Positions 15,175 through 23,336 of a stretch of DNA of 35,782 bases are shown in pieces (position 1 is the stretch's first letter; each line of letters opens with the position of its first letter). The notes under the pieces are model-generated. The model ran no database searches. It was not told where the DNA came from and worked only from the letters and a program-made list of their open reading frames with translations. The position numbers and the translations under genes are program-made. The stretch is from contig JAQVNT010000001.1 of NCBI GenBank assembly GCA_028702975.1, forward strand, positions 1 through 35,782, read 5' to 3'. Source of the DNA: Candidatus Delongbacteria bacterium. Lineage in GTDB: Bacteria; UBA4055.

Positions 15175-17577
15175 ATGTTGTTTTCCAAAAGTCTTTGTTC
15201 AGTATGTGTGATAGTGCTTATTCTGTTAACCGACAGTTTCACTTTCGCGAATGATATCAGTCCAAAGTCAATAACAGAATTTCATGATGATTTTGAGAGT
15301 GGCGAGTCTAAATGGACGCTAAAATACTTCTGGGGTATAGACCCTCAGTATAAGTATTCAGGTAGCTATTCTCTTTCAGAGAGCCCGTATGTAAATTATT
15401 ATCCCGGATCGGACACAGCTCCGGAAGGAGGAGCTCCTGCGGAAATTACCGACGCTTTTGATTTTTCATCCGTACCTGATGTCGAAATGTCTTTCTGGTT
15501 AAGGTATGAAATTGAACCGAATTTTGATTTTCTTCATCTGCAGTCTTGTACCGACGGTATCAACTGGTTCACATTAAAATCATGGAGCTCTGATACAGAA
15601 GGCTTAATATGGTACCAGGAAAACATTCCACTAGGATGCCTTGCTGGATTTTCAGATGTTCACATCCGCTTTCTTTTTTGTTCTGACGGAGCCGTAGAAA
15701 TGAGCGGATCGAATATTGATGACATCGATATTGTTCCTAATTACAATGATGTTACCCCTCCTTACATATATTATACTAAGCTAGAAGATTATTATGATAA
15801 CAATCCTGATGGATTTGAAATACAAACTCAAATAACAGATTTCTCAGGAATAAACTATGCAAATGTGCTTTATAAAGTCGACGGAGGCACAGAAATATCT
15901 CTGCCGCCTTCAAGCGTGAACGGAGATGTATATTCATTTACGATCCCCGCACAGTATGCCGGATCATATGTTGAATTCCGTTTCGACTGTGAAGACATGT
16001 CCGCCAATTCCAATCAGAGTTACATCGGGCCATTTTTTTATCGCGCCGGACTTCATCAAATATATGATACGGAAGACATCGTTCGACTGGTTGAAGTAAT
16101 GAATAATCCCGATGTCGGAGAATATAAAGAGATCTCTGTCAGGCACACAGTTTTCAGAGATGATATTGTCGGAGCCGTCATCAGAGGATATTTCAACGGC
16201 GGGACTGTAAACGGCACTATGCTTATACAGGTCTATACAGACGACAACGGCTTACCGGGCACACCGCTACTGCCGGCTCCGGTCCCTTTCACAAATCCCG
16301 CCACTTTCTCGGATCCAGAAGGCTGGGGTTATCTTGATCTCAGCTCTTACCCACAACTTAAGAATCTTGAAGGTGAATATCATCTCGGAATAGCGTGCGA
16401 TTCAGACGGATCATACGGTTCCACTGCTACTCTATTAAGTTATAATCTAGGATCTGACAGATCATGTAATAAGTATATCCCATCGGAAGGATCAGAACCT
16501 GTATGGGAAATAACTAATGACTACGTTTACTATATAAGAGCAGTGACCACGAATAATGACCTTATACCACCGACTATTTCTCCTGATCCGACCGAAGTAA
16601 CTGTATTATTACCTTCTGATTTTATTTCCAACGCTATCTTGGCGATAAATAATCCCGGAGAAGCAACATTGAATTTCACTGGAATTTTCGAATACGATGG
16701 CTATTTTAAAACTGATTCAACATTCTATGATGAAAATTTTGATTCGGATCTTGACTGGATACCAACTGGGGAACTAGCATGGTACATGGATAATGGAACA
16801 TCAAGTCTTGATGGAACTCCATTCTCCAGAATCGATGCTCTTACCTCAGGAGGTAGTACAACAAAATACGGAATTTTGACTTCAGGATACATAAATACAT
16901 CAGGTTATGAAAACCTTAAGCTGGATTTTGATTATTACAGATCCTTGTCGACCGGTTCATACGAAATCGAAATAAGCACGGATGGTATTAACTGGAATTA
17001 TTTATGGGGTGGAACCGGAGCAGCTGGGGCATGGGATTCACCATATCATAGGAGTGTAAACATACCTGAACAATACTGCGTTCCTGAGCTACAGATCAGA
17101 TTAAATGTCGGATTACCTAAAAACGGCGGATTGTTCGCTATAGACAATATTACCTTGAAAGGTACTGTCCCTTATTCATGGCTTACTTTGGACGGAAGTA
17201 ACACGATTTCAGGGTCAATTCCTGTTTCGGGATCAGATAATTTTACTGTAGGGTTCGACACATCTGGACTGACCCAAGGTGATTACACGGCATCAATATA
17301 TTTGAATTCAATCTACAGCAATGTTATCGTTCCAGTTACTTTATCTGTTGGAGCTCAGCAGGATATACCGTCAGTTCCTTCAAATATAACTTTCACAATC
17401 TCAGGCTCTGACCTTACTATTGATTGGGATATATCACCCAGTGCGACAAGTTATGATGTATATTCTTCTGATGATCCTTACGGAACTTTTTCTTTGGAAC
17501 AGAATGTTACAATAAATCAGATAACATTGCCTGCGGTTATGTCAAAGAAATTTTATTATATTATCGCAAAGAACTAA
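15175..17577 (+). CDS. Large secreted multidomain protein, paralogue of the C39-like protease without the protease
   Basis: An 800-residue exported protein. GGAGG followed by four bases points to the ATG at 15175, giving a signal peptide that ends near FTFA. It begins with ITEFHDDFESG and a jelly-roll domain like those of immune-inhibitor-A or MAM type, followed by immunoglobulin-like segments and a C-terminal fibronectin-type domain (YDVYSSDDPYGTFS). The whole protein matches the C-terminal two thirds of the protein at 31214-34939, but the cysteine-protease domain is absent. It is more AT-rich than the gene before it and lies between 24-bp direct repeats, so it seems to be a later insertion. 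A role as surface adhesin or secreted binding protein is inference. Confidence 0.85.
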   Translation: MLFSKSLCSVCVIVLILLTDSFTFANDISPKSITEFHDDFESGESKWTLKYFWGIDPQYKYSGSYSLSESPYVNYYPGSDTAPEGGAPAEITDAFDFSSVPDVEMSFWLRYEIEPNFDFLHLQSCTDGINWFTLKSWSSDTEGLIWYQENIPLGCLAGFSDVHIRFLFCSDGAVEMSGSNIDDIDIVPNYNDVTPPYIYYTKLEDYYDNNPDGFEIQTQITDFSGINYANVLYKVDGGTEISLPPSSVNGDVYSFTIPAQYAGSYVEFRFDCEDMSANSNQSYIGPFFYRAGLHQIYDTEDIVRLVEVMNNPDVGEYKEISVRHTVFRDDIVGAVIRGYFNGGTVNGTMLIQVYTDDNGLPGTPLLPAPVPFTNPATFSDPEGWGYLDLSSYPQLKNLEGEYHLGIACDSDGSYGSTATLLSYNLGSDRSCNKYIPSEGSEPVWEITNDYVYYIRAVTTNNDLIPPTISPDPTEVTVLLPSDFISNAILAINNPGEATLNFTGIFEYDGYFKTDSTFYDENFDSDLDWIPTGELAWYMDNGTSSLDGTPFSRIDALTSGGSTTKYGILTSGYINTSGYENLKLDFDYYRSLSTGSYEIEISTDGINWNYLWGGTGAAGAWDSPYHRSVNIPEQYCVPELQIRLNVGLPKNGGLFAIDNITLKGTVPYSWLTLDGSNTISGSIPVSGSDNFTVGFDTSGLTQGDYTASIYLNSIYSNVIVPVTLSVGAQQDIPSVPSNITFTISGSDLTIDWDISPSATSYDVYSSDDPYGTFSLEQNVTINQITLPAVMSKKFYYIIAKN

Positions 17578-17613
17578 TTTTATTTAAAATTTCAAAGGGT
17601 GAAAATTGTTTTT

Positions 17614-17637
17614 AGTATTTTATATCGCAAAATAATT
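17614..17637 (+). repeat. 24-bp direct repeat, right copy
   Basis: A perfect copy of 15064-15087. It lies after the inserted gene and overlaps the stop codon of the convergent propeller gene (17636). Deleting one copy and the DNA between would join the lamin-tail gene directly to the propeller gene. Confidence 0.9.
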
Positions 17638-18706
17638 ATTGTTCTTTCACGAACACAAGTCCCTGCGGCCCGTTCCCCGTTGTAAGAGTTGTCTTTACGG
17701 AGTCATTTTCGAGTATGACCAGCTTGTTCTCATCAAATAGCGGAGCATAGACCCTGTCATAGCCGTCGATACATACACCGAGAATTCCGCTCGAAGCCGA
17801 AGAATAAAGCATATCGTCCGCTCCGTTCAGCACCTGATTGTCGATCGAGTTATATTTCATGATGCCGCCGAAACCCGTCCAGTCTAAATTGAATCCCGAT
17901 ACGGCCGCATAGACCATCCCTTCGCTGTTGATCGCGAACGAACCGGGCTGCGAACCGAGGGATACGGTAGAATAAGTATTAAAATTTATTGCTGTCAGGT
18001 CGAACACCCTCACAAAACCTCCGATATCGTCCCTGTTCCCGGTTGAGAGCACATGAAGCTCATTCTCTTCATTGATCAGCATTCCGGCAATGTTGATCCC
18101 GGCCTCGAAAGCAGTATAAACGCTGTCGCCGTACGCGTCTATCATCACGATATATTCATTTCCGAAGATACCGTTTCCAAAATCGTCGTATTTCACATTT
18201 CTGACCCCGACGAACACTTTTGTTCCGTTGGAAAGTATGACATCGGTTCCTCCGTTCTTACAGCTGTCGGGCACTCCGGTTATCGGAATAGTATATAGCG
18301 AGTCCTCATCGAAGTCATAAACATCTACACCTGTTCCGTAGGAATTCGTAGCATAAAGTTTCCTGTTCGATACAGCGGCTCTCATGGGATTGGAGAGCGG
18401 GCTCAATTCGACCGATCCTGTGTTCTGAAGTGTGGAAGCATTGATCATCTGCACATTATTGTTGCCGGAGTTCGTTACATAAATTATCCCGCCTTGCTCG
18501 AATATATGATTCGGCCATTTTCCAAGGCTCACCACATCGTTCTCGATAACGCACTGATCATTTATTACCGACATCGTTCCTACATCGCCAAGACCGTTTA
18601 TCAGGCACACGCTCCCGAAGGCGTCAACAGGATCAGTCGTTCCTTCATAATCCGTACATCCCCACATCATCGCCAAAGCTGCTGCGGCTGCTAAAAATCT
18701 TTTCAT
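17636..18706 (-). CDS. BtuG-like surface beta-propeller lipoprotein
   Basis: A 356-residue lipoprotein with signal peptide and lipobox MWGC (Cys17). The mature part is a YVTN/YncE-type propeller with repeats such as GGIIYVTNSGNNNVQMIN and NRKLYATNSYGTGVDVYD. It is encoded 15 bases after a BtuB-like TonB receptor that follows a cobalamin riboswitch. In Bacteroides the corresponding pair is BtuB with BtuG, a surface propeller lipoprotein that captures cobalamin and hands it to the receptor. Size, lipidation, fold and context all fit that role. No binding residue was checked, so the assignment is by context and fold. Confidence 0.8.
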   Translation of the reverse strand: MKRFLAAAAALAMMWGCTDYEGTTDPVDAFGSVCLINGLGDVGTMSVINDQCVIENDVVSLGKWPNHIFEQGGIIYVTNSGNNNVQMINASTLQNTGSVELSPLSNPMRAAVSNRKLYATNSYGTGVDVYDFDEDSLYTIPITGVPDSCKNGGTDVILSNGTKVFVGVRNVKYDDFGNGIFGNEYIVMIDAYGDSVYTAFEAGINIAGMLINEENELHVLSTGNRDDIGGFVRVFDLTAINFNTYSTVSLGSQPGSFAINSEGMVYAAVSGFNLDWTGFGGIMKYNSIDNQVLNGADDMLYSSASSGILGVCIDGYDRVYAPLFDENKLVILENDSVKTTLTTGNGPQGLVFVKEQ

Positions 18707-18721
18707 CTTTTTCTCCTTATT

Positions 18722-20959
18722 TTAAAATTTAAATCTGACCGTTGTCCCGATCTTCCTTCCCGGCATCGGATAGCCGTATATCACCTGATACTGCTCATCA
18801 GTAATGTTCTGCCCGCTCAGAGTGACCGTATATGTGCCTTTTCCTGTCTTAAATTCCCTTGAGATCACCGCGCCATAAAGCCGGTACGGATAAATATCGA
18901 TCGAGTTAGTTTCGTTTAAAAACATCCGACCTGTATAGTCCGCGCTTAACTCAGCATGCCAACCGCTCCCGTCGAAACCGGCTTTAAGCGAAACAGTCTG
19001 CTCAGGTTTGTAAATGACCTTTTTCCCGTCTGTCACAGGATCATCAGTAAACTGCCGCGCGTCCATAAAATTATGATCTGCCGTGATATGGAAATTGTCC
19101 GAAATGTCGGCTCCTAAAGATATTTCATGCCCCGTTATCCTTCCTTCCTTCATATTCTCCGGTGTGTATCTTCCGTCCGTTCTTTTTATCCAGACGATCA
19201 AGTCCTCCAGATATTTTTCATAATATGTATAATTCAGCCTTAAAGTTGCAAAGTCCAGATCGAGAGAGTTCTTTACTGAAGCCTCGTACTGATCGCAGTA
19301 TTCAGCCTCGAGGTCCGGGTTGCCTGAGCTGAAGAGATTTTCCGCCCAGAAGAGATCGGAGAAAGTAGGTAAAGTATAGCTTTGGAAGTAACCGAATGAA
19401 ACATTAACGGTCAGGTTGTCTTTAATGTATTCTCCCGAGCATGAAGCCGAGAACATAGGTCTGTCAAAATTCTGACCGGAGATAATATCCTTTCTGACCG
19501 AGCCCGAAATCTTCCCCTTAACAGAATTTGTAATATTTTGAGTATATTCACCTTTCAGGTACGACGAAATGATCCGCCTCTCATGCTCATCATCCTGCAG
19601 ATATTCCGATCCTGCCGTCTCGTAAAAATATCCTGCTCCCGGTCTGAATGTCAGCCTGAAGTATTTAAGTACTCCCGAGAGGTTTACATCGAAGGTTTGA
19701 AATATATCTTCAGAGTCAATATGGAAGATCGAGTCCGTCTCGGCGATCTTTGTTCTTGAATTCAGTTTGCTGTATGAGGCTTTTAACGATGATGATATAC
19801 TTTCGGTAAATGATAATTTAGTTCCTGCGCTCAGGATAAGGTTCTTAGATTCTTTAAAAGCCTCATAATACGGCTGATCGTACCAGCCGGGAAGCCCGTA
19901 CCGCTTTTCAGAGTAGCCCGCACCCGCATTTATCTCTCCTTTTTCGAGAGTGTAATTATATGATGCGTAGAGATCGTCCGAATCGGACCCGGAGTTCGAC
20001 TGCTCCCTCGGGGTGTTCGGGTGGTTGATGTAGCGGTACTCGTCGGCTTTCGCGGCGTTGATGAACGACCACTCGTTGGCGTTACGCCGCGCAGTGTAGG
20101 AGAAAAACACCCCGTGTTTTTCTCCGTAGCCGCGCTTCAGGCTTAACCCGAAACCGTGGTTGTTAAGCCTGCCGGTGCTGAAATCGTCCCTGTCGCTCTG
20201 ATAGAGCCCGTTCGTATAGAATATTTCAGCACCGTTCGTGCCGGCGGCCTTTTTGGTCGTGATGCTTATCACGCCCCCGGCCGACCGGCCCGTCAGCGCG
20301 GCGTCGCCAGTTTTGAAGATCTCGATCTTCTCTATCATTCCGGCGGGGATCGCGGAAAGATCGCACGAGCCGTCCATGGCGGAATTTATCATGACCCCGT
20401 CGAGCAGTACCGCGGTGTGCCTTGTGTCGGTGCCGCGGACGGAGATCTTTGAACTTGAGCCGTCAATCCTTTCCACCCTTATTCCCGGCAGGCTTTTTAC
20501 AGCCGCCTCAGCGTCCGCCGCCCCGGAAGACGAGATGTCTCTTCCGCTCAATACAAGATCGGGCTTTGTTTCCCGGCCGGTCACTGCGACTACAGGCTCA
20601 AGGTCTATCACTCTGCTCTTCATGACCACATTCAGAACAATCTCTTCTTTTGAGCCCGATATGATAAATTCCGAGGCGGAGTTACAGCAGATGTGCTCAA
20701 AAATGATCTTTCTGCTCCCGTCCGGAATGCCGCTCAAAAAAAACCTGCCACCGCTGTCGGATACCGTGCCGTAAACCGTGCCCTCTACCGTGATATTGAC
20801 ATCCTGAACGGGCCTGCCCTTCTCATCGGTCACGGTTCCTGTTATCCGCGAAGCGGAGAACACCAGCGCCGCCGAGCCCAGTAATATTACCAGTATAGCC
20901 CTTAAATTAAAATTCCTGCCGGGTAGGACAGGAATGTATTCGAAAAACTTGTTTTTCAA
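18722..20959 (-). CDS. btuB: TonB-dependent outer membrane receptor, BtuB-like
   Basis: A 745-residue outer membrane receptor. After the signal peptide (to about residue 36) there is a carboxypeptidase-regulatory-like domain (ITGTVTDEKGRPVQDVNI), then the plug (SVRGTDTRHTAVLLDGVMIN) and a beta barrel that ends with RKIGTTVRFKF and a final Phe. It would import a ligand with energy from TonB. The cobalamin riboswitch upstream and the BtuG-like lipoprotein downstream point to vitamin B12 or related corrinoids. The start is TTG at 20959, six bases after GGGGAG; an ATG directly followed by TAG lies between them, so ATG cannot be the start here. Confidence 0.9.
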   Translation of the reverse strand: MKNKFFEYIPVLPGRNFNLRAILVILLGSAALVFSASRITGTVTDEKGRPVQDVNITVEGTVYGTVSDSGGRFFLSGIPDGSRKIIFEHICCNSASEFIISGSKEEIVLNVVMKSRVIDLEPVVAVTGRETKPDLVLSGRDISSSGAADAEAAVKSLPGIRVERIDGSSSKISVRGTDTRHTAVLLDGVMINSAMDGSCDLSAIPAGMIEKIEIFKTGDAALTGRSAGGVISITTKKAAGTNGAEIFYTNGLYQSDRDDFSTGRLNNHGFGLSLKRGYGEKHGVFFSYTARRNANEWSFINAAKADEYRYINHPNTPREQSNSGSDSDDLYASYNYTLEKGEINAGAGYSEKRYGLPGWYDQPYYEAFKESKNLILSAGTKLSFTESISSSLKASYSKLNSRTKIAETDSIFHIDSEDIFQTFDVNLSGVLKYFRLTFRPGAGYFYETAGSEYLQDDEHERRIISSYLKGEYTQNITNSVKGKISGSVRKDIISGQNFDRPMFSASCSGEYIKDNLTVNVSFGYFQSYTLPTFSDLFWAENLFSSGNPDLEAEYCDQYEASVKNSLDLDFATLRLNYTYYEKYLEDLIVWIKRTDGRYTPENMKEGRITGHEISLGADISDNFHITADHNFMDARQFTDDPVTDGKKVIYKPEQTVSLKAGFDGSGWHAELSADYTGRMFLNETNSIDIYPYRLYGAVISREFKTGKGTYTVTLSGQNITDEQYQVIYGYPMPGRKIGTTVRFKF

Positions 20960-20979
20960 CTACATCTCCCCTCGAAGAG

Positions 20980-21105
20980 TCCGCGTTATTGCGGCGGCGG
21001 TTCGGTAAAGATCCGACTGTACGGTTGCGGGGCAGTTTCTGAGTTTCACAGAATTCCATGACCAAAGGCCGATATTTCAGACAGAAATTTACAACACCCG
21101 CAGAA
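20980..21105 (-). ncRNA. Cobalamin riboswitch
   Basis: On the minus strand the leader holds the conserved core of the cobalamin family: GGAATTCTGTGAAACTCAG, ACTGCCCCGCAACCGTA and AGTCGGATCTTTACCG, in the expected order. A GC-rich hairpin (CCGC-AATAAC-GCGG, 20981-20994) follows, as for the kissing-loop stem. Just after it, CTCTTCGAG can fold over the GAGGGG ribosome binding site of the receptor gene, which suggests control of translation. The B12-box segment is less typical than the core. The 5' limit is approximate. Confidence 0.88.
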
Positions 21106-21213
21106 ATATTGCAATAAGTAAATGAAAAAATATCTATAATTTTTCTTGATTTGTTAAAGAAAGATTAGGATATTGAGTATTTTGCGGACCATCAAAATTG
21201 AGGGCTTTTAGAC

Positions 21214-21942
21214 TTGGGGGATAAGATCAGGATAATTCAGCTGAGCGACATGCACATAAGTTCCGCTGATATAGTAAGGAACGGCGCTAACATACGCAGG
21301 AATTTCCTTAAGGCTCTTGAAAAGGTCAGAGACATGGAACATGATTTTATTGTTCTGAGCGGCGATCTTGCACACGATGTTGACGATAATGACTACAACT
21401 GGCTTAAAAAGAAAATGCAGGGCCTAAAATATTACGTGATCCCGGGCAACCACGACATAACGGAGATCATGGCTAAAAGTTTCGGTCTGGAGAATGACAT
21501 TATAAGAGGCAGGATATTCTATAAAATATCTTTTAAGGGAAGGGATTTCATATTTGCCGACACTTCGATAGAGTGGCTTGACATTAGATCTTTAGACGGT
21601 CTTGTGGACAAAAAATCACCGGAGGGAGGTACTTTTGTTTTTATGCATCATCCTCCTTCACTTTGTAACTCCAGGCACATGGATACATACTATCCGCTTT
21701 CTAATCATATTGAAGCTACGGAATATTTCAACTCATGCAGACAGATCGAACATGTCTTCTGCGCCCATTACCATATCGCCCACCATGTAAATAAAGAGAA
21801 TTTCAATATTCATATCTGCCCTTCGACCTGGTATCAGATTGGAAGAAAACCCAAGAAATTCAATATTCTGCATTCAAAACCCGGCTATACAGTCATAGAG
21901 ATCGACGATTCTGTCAGCGTAAAAAATCATTTCATAAAATAA
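21214..21942 (+). CDS. Calcineurin-like metallophosphoesterase (CpdA type)
   Basis: A 242-residue enzyme with the two-metal motifs D12-x-H14 (LSDMHI), GD at 50-51, GNHD at 78-81, a HH pair in FMHHPPS and the final H-Y-H (CAHYH), where the family more often has GHxH. The nearest well-known relative is the 3',5'-cyclic-nucleotide phosphodiesterase CpdA, but the substrate cannot be fixed from sequence. The likely start is TTG at 21214 with GAGGG upstream at rather long spacing; there is no ATG before the first metal motif. It is convergent with def, and the two share a bidirectional terminator. Confidence 0.85.
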   Translation: MGDKIRIIQLSDMHISSADIVRNGANIRRNFLKALEKVRDMEHDFIVLSGDLAHDVDDNDYNWLKKKMQGLKYYVIPGNHDITEIMAKSFGLENDIIRGRIFYKISFKGRDFIFADTSIEWLDIRSLDGLVDKKSPEGGTFVFMHHPPSLCNSRHMDTYYPLSNHIEATEYFNSCRQIEHVFCAHYHIAHHVNKENFNIHICPSTWYQIGRKPKKFNILHSKPGYTVIEIDDSVSVKNHFIK

Positions 21943-21968
21943 AAAAGGGACATCAATAGTCCCTTTTT
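21942..21968. terminator. Bidirectional terminator between convergent genes
   Basis: AAAAAGGGAC and its complement with a seven-base loop and A/T tracts on both sides. It serves the phosphoesterase gene on the plus strand and overlaps the last codons of def on the minus strand. Confidence 0.85.
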
Positions 21969-22483
21969 CTCTCTTTCAAAGCTTTCAGTCTCCGTTTGAG
22001 CAGATCCTGCTTCAGTTTTGGAAGCCTCGATACGAAAAGTATCCCGTCAAGATGATCGTATTCATGCTGGATCACTCTTGCCATCAGACCGTCATATCTC
22101 TCTTTATGCCTGTTCCCGTCAATGTCGGTGTATTCGACTTCAATATTCTCGGGTCTTTCGACTATCTCCCATATTCCGGGGACAGAAAGACAACCCTCTT
22201 CATATTTCCATTTACCGGCCGGATCTTTAATTACGGGATTGATGAATACCTGTTTGAACGCATGAGTTCTGATCTCCGCGTCCTCGGGGCTTTCGGGGAC
22301 TACCACAACGAAAAAACGCTTTGAGACTCCCACCTGCGGCGCGGCCAGACCGATCCCGTTAGATTCGGGACATTTTACGAACATCGCCTCAATCAGCTCC
22401 CTTATCTCCGGAGTGATCTCTTCAACTTCGTCGGCTCTTTTGTTCAGAACCTCGTCCCCGTATATCCTGATGTCCAATTTCAA
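21953..22483 (-). CDS. def: Peptide deformylase
   Basis: A 176-residue enzyme that removes the formyl group from the first methionine of new proteins. All three family motifs are present: GIGLAAPQ (43-50), EGCLS with the metal ligand C98, and HEYDH (140-144) with the two histidine ligands and the catalytic glutamate. It follows yajC by two bases, so the two form an operon. The 3' end overlaps the bidirectional terminator. Confidence 0.97.
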   Translation of the reverse strand: MKLDIRIYGDEVLNKRADEVEEITPEIRELIEAMFVKCPESNGIGLAAPQVGVSKRFFVVVVPESPEDAEIRTHAFKQVFINPVIKDPAGKWKYEEGCLSVPGIWEIVERPENIEVEYTDIDGNRHKERYDGLMARVIQHEYDHLDGILFVSRLPKLKQDLLKRRLKALKERKRDY

Positions 22484-22485
22484 TC

Positions 22486-22812
22486 CTATTTATTCTCGAT
22501 CTCTTTAACATCTGAAAATTTCTCAGCTACGCTGGATTTTAAGAATTCCATATCCGTATTGTTCGATACTTTTACCAGAAATGTTTTTTCTCTCACTTCC
22601 AGAATTACGCCGAATACGCCTCCGATAGTTACGATCTTATCGCCTTTTTTCAATTCTGCGAGCATCTGTGAATGCTGTTTTGCTTTTTTGCTCTGAGGCC
22701 TGATCATCATGAAATAGATTATGAAAATGATGAGTACGAAAGGTATCATTGACGCCAGGCTGCTTCCACCTTCACCTGACTGAGACATTGCTGTCAAATT
22801 CGCGAAATTCAT
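22486..22812 (-). CDS. yajC: Preprotein translocase accessory subunit YajC
   Basis: A 108-residue protein with one membrane helix (MIPFVLIIFIIYFMMIRPQ), the hallmark RPQSKKAKQHSQML, and the KKGDKIVTIGGVFG core of the family. It associates with SecDF and the Sec translocon in the inner membrane. GGAG precedes the ATG. It lies directly before def. Confidence 0.96.
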   Translation of the reverse strand: MNFANLTAMSQSGEGGSSLASMIPFVLIIFIIYFMMIRPQSKKAKQHSQMLAELKKGDKIVTIGGVFGVILEVREKTFLVKVSNNTDMEFLKSSVAEKFSDVKEIENK

Positions 22813-22870
22813 TTTATCTCCTTTTTATTACAGTAAATATAACATATTTCTTCTCTTTCTGCAAATTTAC

Positions 22871-22903
22871 AGAAAAGAAAAAAGGCGCTTTGAGGGCGCC
22901 TTT
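22871..22903 (-). terminator. Terminator of the tRNA-Val/tRNA-Asp transcript
   Basis: AAAGGCGC pairs with GCGCCTTT around a seven-base loop and is followed on the minus strand by a T-rich tract. It begins at the encoded CCA end of tRNA-Asp. Confidence 0.85.
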
Positions 22904-22979
22904 GGCGGTCCGGACGAGACTCGAACTCGCAACTTCTTGCGTGACAGGCAAGTGCTCTAACCAATTGAACTACCAGACC
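22903..22979 (-). tRNA. tRNA-Asp (anticodon GUC)
   Basis: Complete cloverleaf with acceptor GGTCTGG/CCGGACC (one G-U pair), anticodon loop CTGTCAC within CTTGC/GCAAG, T arm GTTCGAGTC, discriminator G and an encoded CCA. Confidence 0.96.
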
Positions 22980-22996
22980 GAACTTTCTATTTCATG

Positions 22997-23071
22997 TGGG
23001 AACTACTAGGCTCGAACTAGTGACCCCCTGCTTGTAAGGCAGGTGCTCTAAACCAACTGAGCTAAGCTCCC
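22997..23071 (-). tRNA. tRNA-Val (anticodon UAC)
   Basis: Acceptor GGGAGCT/AGTTCCC (one G-U pair), anticodon loop CTTACAA within CCTGC/GCAGG, T arm TTCGAGC, discriminator A. CCA is not encoded. It is transcribed together with tRNA-Asp from the promoter at 23084-23112. Confidence 0.95.
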
Positions 23072-23083
23072 GAACAACGCGCA

Positions 23084-23112
23084 AATATACAATTAAAAAT
23101 TTTTGTTGTCAA
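23084..23112 (-). promoter_or_regulatory. Promoter of the tRNA-Val/tRNA-Asp transcript
   Basis: TTGACA (23107-23112), a 17-base spacer and TATATT (23084-23089). It overlaps the 3' end of the gene at 23093-23335 and would start transcription a few bases before tRNA-Val. Confidence 0.75.
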
Positions 23113-23335
23113 GTCTTTTTTCCGTAGATTTTGAAGCTTCGTTCTTGAAATTCTTCATTATACCGTAGGGGAACACCACAGCAAGACTGAAAAGTACTAG
23201 CAACGGGGAAAGTGTCAGAGACCAAAAAGAGTCATAAGGCCCTACGGACATCAGATAGAAACCTAGCGTCAGAACTCCCAGTCCTATGGCGAAAATAATG
23301 TAATTTCTTCCGGTAAAATATAATTTTCTGCTCAT
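23093..23335 (-). CDS. DUF3098-like small membrane protein
   Basis: An 80-residue protein with two membrane helices: YIIFAIGLGVLTLGFYLM and, after a short loop, LSPLLVLFSLAVVFPYGIM. The pattern FTGRNYIIF...GFYLMSVGP and the SPLLVL...YGIMK end resemble DUF3098 proteins of Bacteroidota, whose function is unknown. It starts one base after the stop of the chaperone gene, so both are in one operon from the promoter at 25221-25249. Confidence 0.75.
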   Translation of the reverse strand: MSRKLYFTGRNYIIFAIGLGVLTLGFYLMSVGPYDSFWSLTLSPLLVLFSLAVVFPYGIMKNFKNEASKSTEKRLDNKNF

Positions 23336-23336
23336 T

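Noticed and set aside
15088..17613. Insertion sequence or transposon between the 24-bp repeats
   Set aside because: No transposase, no terminal inverted repeats seen, and 24 bp is longer than usual target duplications.
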